Source: Pseudomonadota bacterium
Lineage (GTDB): Bacteria; Pseudomonadota; Gammaproteobacteria; Enterobacterales; Succinivibrionaceae
Direction of reading: 5' to 3'
Assembly: GCA_023460615.1 (NCBI GenBank)
Contig: JAEWPL010000005.1
Location: forward strand, 1-8,655
DNA length: 8,655 bases
The notes under the pieces are model-generated. The model did no database searches. It was given only the letters and a program-made list of their open reading frames with translations, and was not told the DNA's origin. Shown here one piece after another: positions 1 through 6,219 of this stretch. Each line of letters starts with the position of its first letter. Position 1 is the stretch's first letter. Position numbers and translations under genes: made by a program.

Positions 1-162
1 TACAAGGATTTGTGCAATTGCATTCTTTGCTGATGGATTTTGTTCAATATCATAAGCATGCTTCATTGCCTTCAAGAAATCTTGAGGGTGATAGTATGAA
101 ATGTATTGAATCGCATCGCATACTGATTCGATAAAATCAGCAGTTTTAATCAATGTTGTCAT
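1..162 (-). CDS. Class I fumarate hydratase, N-terminal fragment (gene runs off the left edge)
   Basis: Fumarate hydratase of the oxygen-sensitive [4Fe-4S] class I family interconverts fumarate and malate in the cytoplasm, as part of the TCA cycle or of the reductive branch to succinate in anaerobes. Only 54 codons are visible. The N-terminus begins MTTLIKTADFIESV and continues with QYISYYHPQDFLKAMKHAY and QNPSAKNAIAQILV, which matches the conserved start of single-chain class I fumarases as I remember it (the I/LxYISYYHPxDF and AxxAIAQIL motifs). The iron-sulphur cysteines would lie outside the window. The ATG is supported by a GAAGGAA Shine-Dalgarno at 172-178. It is divergent from the next gene across a 268-bp control region. 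The bacterial symbol (fumA, fumB or fum) cannot be chosen from the fragment. A class I fumarase is likely; a related tartrate dehydratase-type Fe-S hydro-lyase is the alternative. Confidence 0.85.
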   Translation of the reverse strand, partial: MTTLIKTADFIESVCDAIQYISYYHPQDFLKAMKHAYDIEQNPSAKNAIAQILV

Positions 163-206
163 GTTAAGACATTCCTTCAATTAAACTAAAATTAAAGACT
201 GCGTCT

Positions 207-234
207 ATTATAAACGATAATGCTAAGTTTGCTA
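207..234 (-). promoter_or_regulatory. Candidate sigma-70 promoter of the fumarase gene
   Basis: Reading leftward there is a perfect TATAAT at 207-212, 16 bp downstream of a weak -35 hexamer TAGCAA at 229-234 (3 of 6 matches to TTGACA). The start site would fall near position 200, giving a leader of about 40 nt before the ATG at 162. The weak -35 would fit a gene that needs an activator, but no activator site is recognised with confidence. Confidence 0.45.
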
Positions 235-253
235 TTAACAAGATTACTTTTTG

Positions 254-268
254 TGTCCTATATGGACA
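254..268. promoter_or_regulatory. Perfect 5-5-5 inverted repeat in the divergent control region
   Basis: TGTCC-TATAT-GGACA is a perfect inverted repeat flanked by a T-run on the left and an A-run on the right. It lies about 20 bp beyond the fumarase -35 hexamer and about 100 bp upstream of the rightward promoter, so it could serve as an operator for either gene. It does not match a regulator site I can name. A short palindrome can arise by chance in AT-rich DNA, so this is only a candidate. Confidence 0.3.
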
Positions 269-369
269 AAAATTACAAAATTACGCCATAAGGAAAGCTT
301 TTAGATTATTTTGATTTAACAAAATACCTACTAATCTTATGTTCTAGCTCAAAATTTGATTACTAAAAC

Positions 370-399
370 TTAATAAAAAAGCTATTGTGTCGTTATAAT
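370..399 (+). promoter_or_regulatory. Candidate sigma-70 promoter of the membrane-anchored protein gene
   Basis: A perfect TATAAT at 394-399 is preceded, with an 18-bp spacer, by TTAATA at 370-375 (4 of 6 matches to TTGACA). Transcription would begin near 406, leaving a leader of about 25 nt before the ATG at 431. Confidence 0.5.
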
Positions 400-430
400 A
401 GAAAAGAATACATGATATTGAGATTGAAAA

Positions 431-1201
431 ATGATTATAACTATCGCGGTAATTTTTGTACTTTTAGCTACTTTCTTGCTTATCATCTTTAACATGTACA
501 GTGACTATGTTGCTCGTCGTGAACAAGATTCAAGACTTATTGCTGCAAAGGCAAGAAACATTATTGCTGAGTGTGAGGAATTATTATTAAATCAAGCTCA
601 AGTTGTATTCTCCAAAACCTTAGTGCTTGTACTTCACTATCGTATTATTAGAGCTTTAAAAAAGCGCGCTATCGATCCTAAAAATCGTGAGGAAGTAAAA
701 GAGCGTATTGCTAACGAAGAAAAACTAATTGCTGAAATTAAAACTAATTATAAAGAAGCAAACGCTTTTAAAACTCCTGATAACGACATCATGGCTTTAA
801 CCCAACTTAGAACCATTCGTCGTTTAAGAGCTATCTTAAAGTCAGAGTTATCCTCAGGTATTCCATTAAATCCTAATTTAATTAACAAAGAAGACCGTCG
901 TCTTTACATCCTAGTATTAAAAGTAAATATCTCTAACTTAATTCAGAAAGTGTTTGAGATGAAACGCCTAAAGCAATTAGGTACCTGCAAACAACTGATT
1001 GAAAAAGGTTTAGGAGTAATTAAAGCCTCAGGTGTAAAAGATGGTTGGCTTACCGAAAAAGAAGATTTACTGTCAAACCTATTAAATGGTTTAACTGAAG
1101 AAAAGAAAGAGAAACCACAAGAAGAAGCTGATGCTAATGGTCAAGGTCTTGCAAATAAAGACGATCTTGATGAAATCTTTGGTGATAAGAAGAAGTGGTA
1201 A
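431..1201 (+). CDS. Membrane-anchored cytoplasmic helical protein, conserved but uncharacterised
   Basis: 256 residues, function unknown. Residues 2-20 form one strongly hydrophobic segment, followed by ARR at 28-30, so by the positive-inside rule the rest lies in the cytoplasm, tethered to the inner membrane. No signal-peptidase site is evident. The body is charged and mainly helical, with likely coiled-coil stretches (residues about 75-110 and 165-230). It then passes through an acidic, low-complexity linker to a C-terminus ending DDLDEIFGDKKKW. From memory, proteins with this layout (N-terminal anchor, EELLLN and SKTLVLVL-like motifs, KKKW end) occur in Vibrio, Shewanella and Aeromonas without an assigned role. 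The Shine-Dalgarno is weak (GAGA about 8 nt before the ATG). Codon use looks like that of the neighbours. The gene is divergent from fumarase and followed by a strong terminator, so it is probably monocistronic. Confidence 0.85.
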   Translation: MIITIAVIFVLLATFLLIIFNMYSDYVARREQDSRLIAAKARNIIAECEELLLNQAQVVFSKTLVLVLHYRIIRALKKRAIDPKNREEVKERIANEEKLIAEIKTNYKEANAFKTPDNDIMALTQLRTIRRLRAILKSELSSGIPLNPNLINKEDRRLYILVLKVNISNLIQKVFEMKRLKQLGTCKQLIEKGLGVIKASGVKDGWLTEKEDLLSNLLNGLTEEKKEKPQEEADANGQGLANKDDLDEIFGDKKKW

Positions 1202-1214
1202 AAACGTCTTTTGT

Positions 1215-1247
1215 AAAAAAGCCTTTGCTAACACAAAGGCTTTTTTT
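1215..1247 (+). terminator. Intrinsic terminator after the membrane-anchored protein gene
   Basis: GCCTTTG at 1221-1227 pairs with CAAAGGC at 1234-1240 around a 6-nt loop. The stem is extended by A6/T6 and followed by seven Ts at 1241-1247. It starts 13 nt after the stop codon. The A-run upstream means it could also act on leftward transcripts. Confidence 0.9.
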
Positions 1248-1423
1248 ATTTTATTCACACTATAAATCTTACTAAACCTTAAGCTAATAGTGGATTTATG
1301 CTTTCTTGATGCTTTACTTACAACTTCATACATGTCATGTGCAAAATAAGCAAATTGCTTGCTTTAAGCTATAGCACAAAAACTTAATCTCTAAGTTCAC
1401 AATTAAATTTAACTACTGATTAC

Positions 1424-1466
1424 AAAAATAAAAAACCTTAACACTAACAATGAGCATTAAGGTTTT
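1424..1466 (-). terminator. Intrinsic terminator after htpG
   Basis: On the leftward strand a perfect 10-bp stem (AAAACCTTAA with TTAAGGTTTT, at 1457-1466 and 1432-1441) encloses a 15-nt loop and runs into a T-rich tract (complement of the A-run at 1424-1435). It lies 20 nt beyond the htpG stop codon. The 170 bp between it and the preceding terminator hold no gene that I can support, only AT-rich spacer with a short AAGCAA/TTGCTT repeat near 1349-1361. Confidence 0.8.
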
Positions 1467-1486
1467 CTAAGACAGTTTAGTACTTA

Positions 1487-3397
1487 TTATTCAGTAAGTA
1501 ATGCATTCATAGCTTTAACAAAGGAGCTAGGATCTTTTAACGCACCTTGATCAGCTAGTAATGCCTGCTCATAGATTAACTGAGCATATTGAGCAAACTT
1601 AGCATCATCAGTTTGAGCAAAAGCTTTTTGAACTAGCTTATGAGTTGGGTTTAACTCAAGAGTGTACTTCTCATCAGGTAGTTTCTGACCTGAAGCCTCT
1701 AGTAAACGACGCATTTGCATAGTCATCATTCTTGAGGCATCTGAAATTACGCATGATGGAGAATCAACAAGTCTTGTTGAAACGACAACATCTTTAACCT
1801 TGTCACCTAAGGTCTTCTTGAAGCGTTCTACAAGATCTTTGTTCTCTGAAGCTACTGTCTCTTGCTGCTTCTTCTCTTCTTCACCAGCTAATTTACCTAA
1901 CTGTAAGTCTTGAGAATTTGCACTTACAAACTGCTTACCTGCGTACTCAGAGATATTACCCATTAACCACTCATCGATGCGTTCCCACATCAATAGTACT
2001 TCAATCCCCTTACTCTTTAAGTTCTCAAGATAAGGTGAGTTTAGTGCAGCTTCATAGCTTTCTGCTGTGATGTAGTAAATCTTATCCTGACCTTCTTTCA
2101 TACGTGAAATATAGTCATCAAAACTTACTGACAAATCAGAGCCTGAGTTATTTGTTGAAGCAAAACGTAATAGCTTTAAGATAGCATCCTTATTGTCATA
2201 ATCCTCAACAGGACCTTCTTTTAGCACATTACCAAATTGCTTGTAGAACTCGGTGTACTTATCCTTGTCTTTAGCAAGATTGCCTATCATAGATAGCACA
2301 CGCTTAGTTAAAGCTTTCTTTAACTTACGAGTTACAGCTGTCTCTTGTAATAACTCACGAGAAACGTTTAGTGGTAAAGCATTAGTATCTACAAGACCTT
2401 TTACAAAACGTAAGTAGTTTGGTAAGAAAGCTTCTGCTTTATCCATGATGAATACACGCTGAACATATAACTTTAGACCATGCTCAGTTTGACGGTTGTA
2501 AAGATCCCATGGAGCTTGCTTTGGAATATAAAGTAAGGAGGTATACTCTAAATCACCTTCTACCTTATTGTGAGCATGAGCTAGAGGATCTTGATAATCG
2601 TGGCTTAAGTGCTTGTAGAACTCGTTGTACTCTTCATCTTTAATGTCTTTTGGAGCACGGGTCCATAAAGCTTGAGCGTTATTTACCTGAGTATACTCAA
2701 ACTTCTTTTCAGGCTCTTTAGGAGTCTCACCTTCTTTAGCCTCTGGTGCTGGCTCATACTTCTCCTCATATAACTCAACAGGTGTTGAAATATGATCTGA
2801 GTACTTAGTGATGCAATCACGTAGTTTCCAAGTATCTAAAAACTCTGTCTCGCTATCCTTAATGTGAAGGATGATTTGAGTACCACGGAATGGAACTGCT
2901 ACGTTTTCTGAGGTAAAGGTACCGTTGCCTTCTGATTCCCAACGTACACCTTCAGCTTCACTTGCGTTTACGCTACGAGAAATTACAGTTACTTTATCAG
3001 CAACGATAAAAGAAGAATAGAAACCAACACCAAACTGACCGATTAACTGTGAATCACGTTTAGCATCCCCAGTTAAATTCTTCATGAAAGCTTCAGTACC
3101 AGACTCTGCAATAGTACCTAAGTGGCTGTTTGCCTCGTCTAGAGTCATACCAATACCATTATCAGTAATGGTTAAGGTCTTAGCATCCTTATCAGCTTTA
3201 ATTTGGATCTTAAAATTAGGATCGTCCTTGATTAAATCAGGATTGGTCAAAGACATGAAGTGTAATTTATCAATTGCATCAGAAGCATTTGAAATTAACT
3301 CACGAAGGAAAACTTCCTTGTTTGAGTATAAAGAGTTAGCTAGTAAATCTAGCAACTTAGTAACTTGAGTTTGAAAGCCATGAACAGTAGCTGTCAT
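1487..3397 (-). CDS. htpG: Chaperone protein HtpG (bacterial Hsp90)
   Basis: Homodimeric cytosolic ATP-dependent chaperone that remodels late folding intermediates together with DnaK. 636 residues, close to the usual 620-640. The N-terminal GHKL ATPase domain (about 1-215) shows FLRELISNASDA with catalytic Glu33 and Asn37, DNGIGM with Asp79, the lid segment GTIAESGT (94-101) and IGQFGVGFYSSF (119-130). A charged linker rich in E, K and P follows (about 215-245), then the middle domain with PLNVSRELLQ, whose Arg347 corresponds to the ATP-contacting arginine of the family. The C-terminal dimerisation domain ends in NALLTE. Lid residue 98 is Glu where most family members have Lys. The ATG is preceded by GGAG at an 11-nt spacing. 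It lies downstream of recR but has its own sigma-32 promoter and a terminator in between, so heat-shock expression is likely independent of recR. Confidence 0.98.
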   Translation of the reverse strand: MTATVHGFQTQVTKLLDLLANSLYSNKEVFLRELISNASDAIDKLHFMSLTNPDLIKDDPNFKIQIKADKDAKTLTITDNGIGMTLDEANSHLGTIAESGTEAFMKNLTGDAKRDSQLIGQFGVGFYSSFIVADKVTVISRSVNASEAEGVRWESEGNGTFTSENVAVPFRGTQIILHIKDSETEFLDTWKLRDCITKYSDHISTPVELYEEKYEPAPEAKEGETPKEPEKKFEYTQVNNAQALWTRAPKDIKDEEYNEFYKHLSHDYQDPLAHAHNKVEGDLEYTSLLYIPKQAPWDLYNRQTEHGLKLYVQRVFIMDKAEAFLPNYLRFVKGLVDTNALPLNVSRELLQETAVTRKLKKALTKRVLSMIGNLAKDKDKYTEFYKQFGNVLKEGPVEDYDNKDAILKLLRFASTNNSGSDLSVSFDDYISRMKEGQDKIYYITAESYEAALNSPYLENLKSKGIEVLLMWERIDEWLMGNISEYAGKQFVSANSQDLQLGKLAGEEEKKQQETVASENKDLVERFKKTLGDKVKDVVVSTRLVDSPSCVISDASRMMTMQMRRLLEASGQKLPDEKYTLELNPTHKLVQKAFAQTDDAKFAQYAQLIYEQALLADQGALKDPSSFVKAMNALLTE

Positions 3398-3445
3398 CTT
3401 TAATACATCTCCGTTTTTAGTAATTAAAAACCTTACTGCATTTGA

Positions 3446-3474
3446 AGATGGGGGCTTTAAGTTATATTTTCAAG
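3446..3474 (-). promoter_or_regulatory. Sigma-32 (RpoH) heat-shock promoter of htpG
   Basis: Reading leftward, CTTGAAA (complement of 3468-3474) is separated by 14 bp from CCCCATCT (complement of 3446-3453). Both match the established RpoH consensus (CTTGAAA, 13-15 bp, CCCCATnT), and the -35 is preceded by CTCC as in strong members. Transcription would start near 3439, giving a leader of about 40 nt ahead of the htpG start codon. Confidence 0.9.
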
Positions 3475-3495
3475 GGAGGAATTAAAAATTTAGAG

Positions 3496-3522
3496 AAAAC
3501 TTTGGTAGCAAATGCCACCAAA
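3496..3522 (-). terminator. Hairpin terminator between recR and htpG
   Basis: Immediately after the recR stop codon, TTTGGTGGC (complement of 3514-3522) pairs with GCTACCAAA (complement of 3501-3509), with one G-T wobble and a 4-nt loop. TTTT then a pyrimidine-rich stretch follow. The U-run is short, so termination may be partial, letting some ybaB-recR transcription reach htpG at normal temperature. Confidence 0.65.
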
Positions 3523-3523
3523 A

Positions 3524-4129
3524 TTACATATCACGTCGATAGTTTAAAGATAAAGCTAATGTATTACCATCTACGGAGCCTAACTCTCCACCTAAAGGCA
3601 CACCTGTTGCAATTCTAGTAACTTTAATCTGATGCTTTTTCACCATATTAGCAATGTAAGATGCTGTAACATCACCTTCTACGGTATGGCTAGTAGCTAA
3701 AATCACTTCCTCAATGTCAGCCTTTTTAATTAAGTCATCTAAATCATTTAAATGTAACTCATTTGGACCTACACCATCTAATGGGCTTAAGTGACCGTGC
3801 AATACAAAGTAAGTTCCACTAAAGCTTGCACTAGCTTCAATAGCAACTACATCAGAGGGAGTTTCAACCACGCATAAAGCTTTAGAAGCTTTTCTTTTAG
3901 AGCTTTCACACAAAGCACAAAGCTTGTTTTCTTCATCAGTATAGTTGTGACATTGTGGGCATAAGGCTACATTTTTTAAGGCAGTAGAGATTGCCTCTAC
4001 CATTGAGAGACCTTCCTCTCTTTTTCTATCTAAAAGATAGTAAGCAATTCTAGTAGCACTTACAGGTCCAATGCCTGGCATGACCTGTAGTGCTTCAATC
4101 ATTTTATCAAGGAGATTACTTGAGGACAT
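3524..4129 (-). CDS. recR: Recombination mediator protein RecR
   Basis: RecR acts with RecO (and RecF) to load RecA onto SSB-coated single-stranded DNA at gaps; it forms a ring-like tetramer on DNA in the cytoplasm. 201 residues, the standard length. In order: a helix-hairpin-helix with MPGIGPVSATRIAYYLL (17-33), a C4 zinc finger with Cys57, Cys60, Cys71 and Cys74, a Toprim domain starting at about residue 83 with CVVETPSDV (Glu89, Asp93), then HLSPLDGVGP and the C-terminal GVPLGGELGSVDGNTLALS. All key family residues are present. The start codon lies one base after the ybaB stop codon and has no clear Shine-Dalgarno, pointing to translational coupling. It forms a two-gene operon with ybaB. 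Confidence 0.98.
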   Translation of the reverse strand: MSSSNLLDKMIEALQVMPGIGPVSATRIAYYLLDRKREEGLSMVEAISTALKNVALCPQCHNYTDEENKLCALCESSKRKASKALCVVETPSDVVAIEASASFSGTYFVLHGHLSPLDGVGPNELHLNDLDDLIKKADIEEVILATSHTVEGDVTASYIANMVKKHQIKVTRIATGVPLGGELGSVDGNTLALSLNYRRDM

Positions 4130-4130
4130 C

Positions 4131-4451
4131 TTAGAAAGGTAATTTCATGCCAGGAGGTAATTGCATACCACCAGTTACAGCAGATAATTTCTCTTTAGAT
4201 TGCTCTTCAATGCGACGTTGTGCATCATTGAATGCAGCTGCTAATAAATCCTCTAAAATATCTTTATCGTCAGTGAATAAAGAATCGTCAATTGAAACAC
4301 GACGAACCTCATGGTTACCAGTTACAGTAATTTTTACCATACCAGCACCAGACTCACCTACAACTTCCATCTTAGCGATTTCATCTTGAGCTTTTTGAAG
4401 ACGCTCTTGCATAAGCTGAGCTTGCTTCATCATATTACCCATGTTAAACAT
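4131..4451 (-). CDS. ybaB: Nucleoid-associated protein YbaB/EbfC
   Basis: Small dimeric DNA-binding protein of the YbaB/EbfC family, thought to coat the nucleoid and commonly encoded directly before recR. 106 residues, typical length. It begins MFNMGNMMKQAQLMQERLQK, followed by VVGESGAGMVKITVTGNHEVRRVSID (in parts about 31-55), the hallmark glycine-rich and beta-strand core, then a helix with DLLAAAFNDAQRRIEE and the usual C-terminal GGMQLPPGMKLPF. A strong AGGAG lies 8 nt before the ATG. Elsewhere in gammaproteobacteria dnaX normally precedes this gene. Here the upstream neighbour is instead the divergent ZIP transporter gene, so the operon must have its own promoter in the 102-bp gap. Confidence 0.97.
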   Translation of the reverse strand: MFNMGNMMKQAQLMQERLQKAQDEIAKMEVVGESGAGMVKITVTGNHEVRRVSIDDSLFTDDKDILEDLLAAAFNDAQRRIEEQSKEKLSAVTGGMQLPPGMKLPF

Positions 4452-4553
4452 GTAGTGGACTCCTATCTACATATAAATATACAAAAAGAAATTTTCGATA
4501 TTATAATAAAGAATTGAATTTTGTTGTATCTTTAATTTTAAGATCATTTCCTT
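4452..4553. promoter_or_regulatory. Divergent promoter region between ybaB and the ZIP transporter pair
   Basis: Only 102 bp separate the two start codons. A self-complementary TATTATAATA at 4499-4508 supplies a TATAAT to each strand: 4500-4505 leftward for ybaB-recR and 4502-4507 rightward for the transporters. Neither has a convincing -35 hexamer. No Zur, Fur or MntR operator is recognisable by eye. Overlapping promoters would let polymerases or a repressor affect both operons at once. Confidence 0.4.
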
Positions 4554-5372
4554 ATGTCAAATATTAATCTCGATACCTTACAACTTGCAGCCTACATCGG
4601 ATCTTTTGTGTTTTTTTGTACTACTCTAGGCTCAGGTTTTGTTTTCTTCTTTAAAAATTCTACTAAACCAATTTATATTCAAGCGTCCATGGGGTTTAGC
4701 GCGGGAATTATGATTGCAGCAAGTATCTTTAGCTTAATCATTCCTGCCTTAGATGCATCTCCTTTTGAAGGTAACTTAAAGTGTGTTCCTGTAATGATTG
4801 GTTTTACTTTAGGTGCCCTCTTTTTAATTGCGATTGATAAATCCTTACCACACTTACACTTAAACTCAAAAGTACCGGAAGGTCCAAAATCAAGATTAAG
4901 ACGACACGTACTGTTATTTTTAGCACTTACTATTCACAACATACCTGAAGGCATGGCTTTAGGCGTGTCAGCTGCAGCTACTAATTTACACACTTCTACA
5001 ATTGCTTCAACTTGTGTGCTTGCCTTAGGTATTGGTATTCAGAATATGCCAGAAGGTGCAGCTATCTCCTTGCCTTTTTTTGCAGGTGGTGTAAGTCGTT
5101 TTAAAGCTTTTATCTTAGGTTCAATGTCAGGTATTGTAGAGCCTATTGCTGCTATTTTAGTAGTAGTGTTATCCGATATCTTATCACCTCTGTTACCTTG
5201 GTTCTTAGCCTTTGCTGCAGGTGCAATGCTCTATGTAGTTGTAGAAGAGCTTATTCCTCAATCCCACAGTAGATATGATAATGATGAAGAGCCACATTCA
5301 GATGTTGGTACCGTATCTGTACTTATAGGCTTTCTTTTAATGATGTTCCTAGATACCACTTTAGGTGCTTAA
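4554..5372 (+). CDS. ZIP-family divalent metal transporter, GufA/ZIP11 type (first of tandem pair)
   Basis: Inner-membrane carrier of the ZIP (SLC39) family, expected to bring Zn2+ or other divalent metals (Fe2+, Mn2+) into the cytoplasm. 272 residues with about eight membrane segments. The binuclear metal site motifs are visible: Met53 in TM2 (GFSAGIMIAAS), His128-Asn129-x-Pro-Glu132 in TM4 (HNIPEG), Gln163-Asn164-x-Pro-Glu167 in TM5 (QNMPEG) and Glu196 in TM6 (GIVEPIAA). The Gln-Asn form in TM5 (rather than the His-Asn of E. coli ZupT) points to the GufA/ZIP11 branch. A metal-loop motif DKSLPHLHLNS lies between TM3 and TM4 (95-105). The Shine-Dalgarno is weak or absent. It is followed after 3 nt by a paralogue with about two thirds identical residues. 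Metal specificity cannot be read from the sequence. Confidence 0.93.
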   Translation: MSNINLDTLQLAAYIGSFVFFCTTLGSGFVFFFKNSTKPIYIQASMGFSAGIMIAASIFSLIIPALDASPFEGNLKCVPVMIGFTLGALFLIAIDKSLPHLHLNSKVPEGPKSRLRRHVLLFLALTIHNIPEGMALGVSAAATNLHTSTIASTCVLALGIGIQNMPEGAAISLPFFAGGVSRFKAFILGSMSGIVEPIAAILVVVLSDILSPLLPWFLAFAAGAMLYVVVEELIPQSHSRYDNDEEPHSDVGTVSVLIGFLLMMFLDTTLGA

Positions 5373-5375
5373 AAA

Positions 5376-6185
5376 ATGCCAGCTGATACCAGTCTTTTAC
5401 TCATAGCCTTAATTTTAGGATCTTTTGTTTACATTTGTACAACACTAGGCTCAGCTTCAGTTTTTATCATCAAGCAAAGCACTAAACCTATTTATATTCA
5501 AATTGCAATGGGATTTAGTGCAGGCATTATGATTGCGGCAAGTATTTTTAGCTTACTTTTACCTGCTATTGAAAGCTCAAGTGCAGAAGGTTTTTCAAGA
5601 TTTTTACCTGTTATCATAGGTTTTGTCTTAGGTGTTTTATTCTTAATTCTAATTGATAAGTCTCTTCCTCACTTGCACCTAAACTCAGACGTACCAGAAG
5701 GACCACACTCTCACTTAAAAAAGCAATTTTTGCTTTTTAATGCTTTAACTATCCACAATATTCCTGAAGGCATGGCTTTAGGTATCACGGCAGCAGCTTG
5801 CTACTCTCAAGGCAGTGGATTAGGAGCTGTACTTACCTTAGCTATTGGAATTGGCATTCAAAATATTCCAGAAGGTGCAGCAATTTCTCTTCCATTTTTT
5901 ACAGGTGGCATGAAAAGACTTAAAGCTTTTGTACTTGGCAGTTTATCAGGTATTGTAGAGCCTATAGCTGCTGTGTTAATGGTAGTGTTAGCAGATCATT
6001 TAACACCACTTCTACCTTGGTTTTTAGCCTTTGCATCTGGTGCAATGCTCTATGTGGTAATTGAAGAGTTAATTCCTCAATCTCATGGCTATGACAGTGA
6101 GGTTAAAGAGCCTCACACTGATGTCGGAACCGTAAGTGTGCTCACAGGCTTTCTTTTAATGACCATTTTAGACAATCTTTTTTAG
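5376..6185 (+). CDS. ZIP-family divalent metal transporter, GufA/ZIP11 type (second of tandem pair)
   Basis: Second copy of the ZIP carrier, 269 residues, same topology. Aligning by eye gives about 181 identical positions of 270 with its upstream neighbour, with only terminal indels. All metal-site residues are kept: Met52, His127-Asn128-Glu131 (HNIPEG), Gln162-Asn163-Glu166 (QNIPEG) and Glu195. The DKSLPHLHLNS loop is identical. The copies differ most in TM1, in the TM2-TM3 loop (residues about 61-77) and between TM4 and TM5 (about 140-155), where the first copy has NLHTSTIAS and this one YSQGSGLGA. The start codon is 3 nt after the upstream stop codon, with AGGTG at 5363-5367 serving as Shine-Dalgarno inside the end of the first gene. 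The pair is surely co-transcribed. Known ZIPs are homodimers, so a heterodimer is conceivable but unproven. Confidence 0.93.
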   Translation: MPADTSLLLIALILGSFVYICTTLGSASVFIIKQSTKPIYIQIAMGFSAGIMIAASIFSLLLPAIESSSAEGFSRFLPVIIGFVLGVLFLILIDKSLPHLHLNSDVPEGPHSHLKKQFLLFNALTIHNIPEGMALGITAAACYSQGSGLGAVLTLAIGIGIQNIPEGAAISLPFFTGGMKRLKAFVLGSLSGIVEPIAAVLMVVLADHLTPLLPWFLAFASGAMLYVVIEELIPQSHGYDSEVKEPHTDVGTVSVLTGFLLMTILDNLF

Positions 6186-6188
6186 GCT

Positions 6189-6212
6189 TTAGCGCAGGAC
6201 ATTCTGCGCTAA
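6189..6212. terminator. GC-rich hairpin between convergent genes
   Basis: A perfect 9-bp stem, TTAGCGCAG with CTGCGCTAA, encloses the loop GACATT just after the second ZIP stop codon and just before the stop codon of the leftward gene. No good T-run follows on either strand, so it is not a classical intrinsic terminator. Its place between convergent genes suggests a bidirectional transcription stop or 3'-end stabiliser. Confidence 0.55.
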
Positions 6213-6219
6213 TTAAAGG

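Noticed and set aside
311..324. Possible FNR site, TTGAT-TTAA-CAAAA, in the fumarase divergent region
   Set aside because: Only the left half-site fits the TTGAT-N4-ATCAA consensus; the right half matches at 2 of 5 positions, which is expected by chance in AT-rich DNA.
1091..1333. Leftward 80-codon open frame across the end of the membrane-anchored protein gene
   Set aside because: It overlaps the 3' end of a well-supported gene and its terminator, has low-complexity Phe/Leu-rich translation from the A-rich antisense, and has no Shine-Dalgarno.
3084..3368. Rightward 94-codon open frame antisense to htpG
   Set aside because: It lies wholly inside the conserved HtpG ATPase domain; the frame is open as a by-product of codon bias.
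4147..4517. Two rightward open frames antisense to ybaB and its leader
   Set aside because: They lie on the opposite strand of ybaB in different frames, resemble no protein, and the second runs through the ybaB promoter region.
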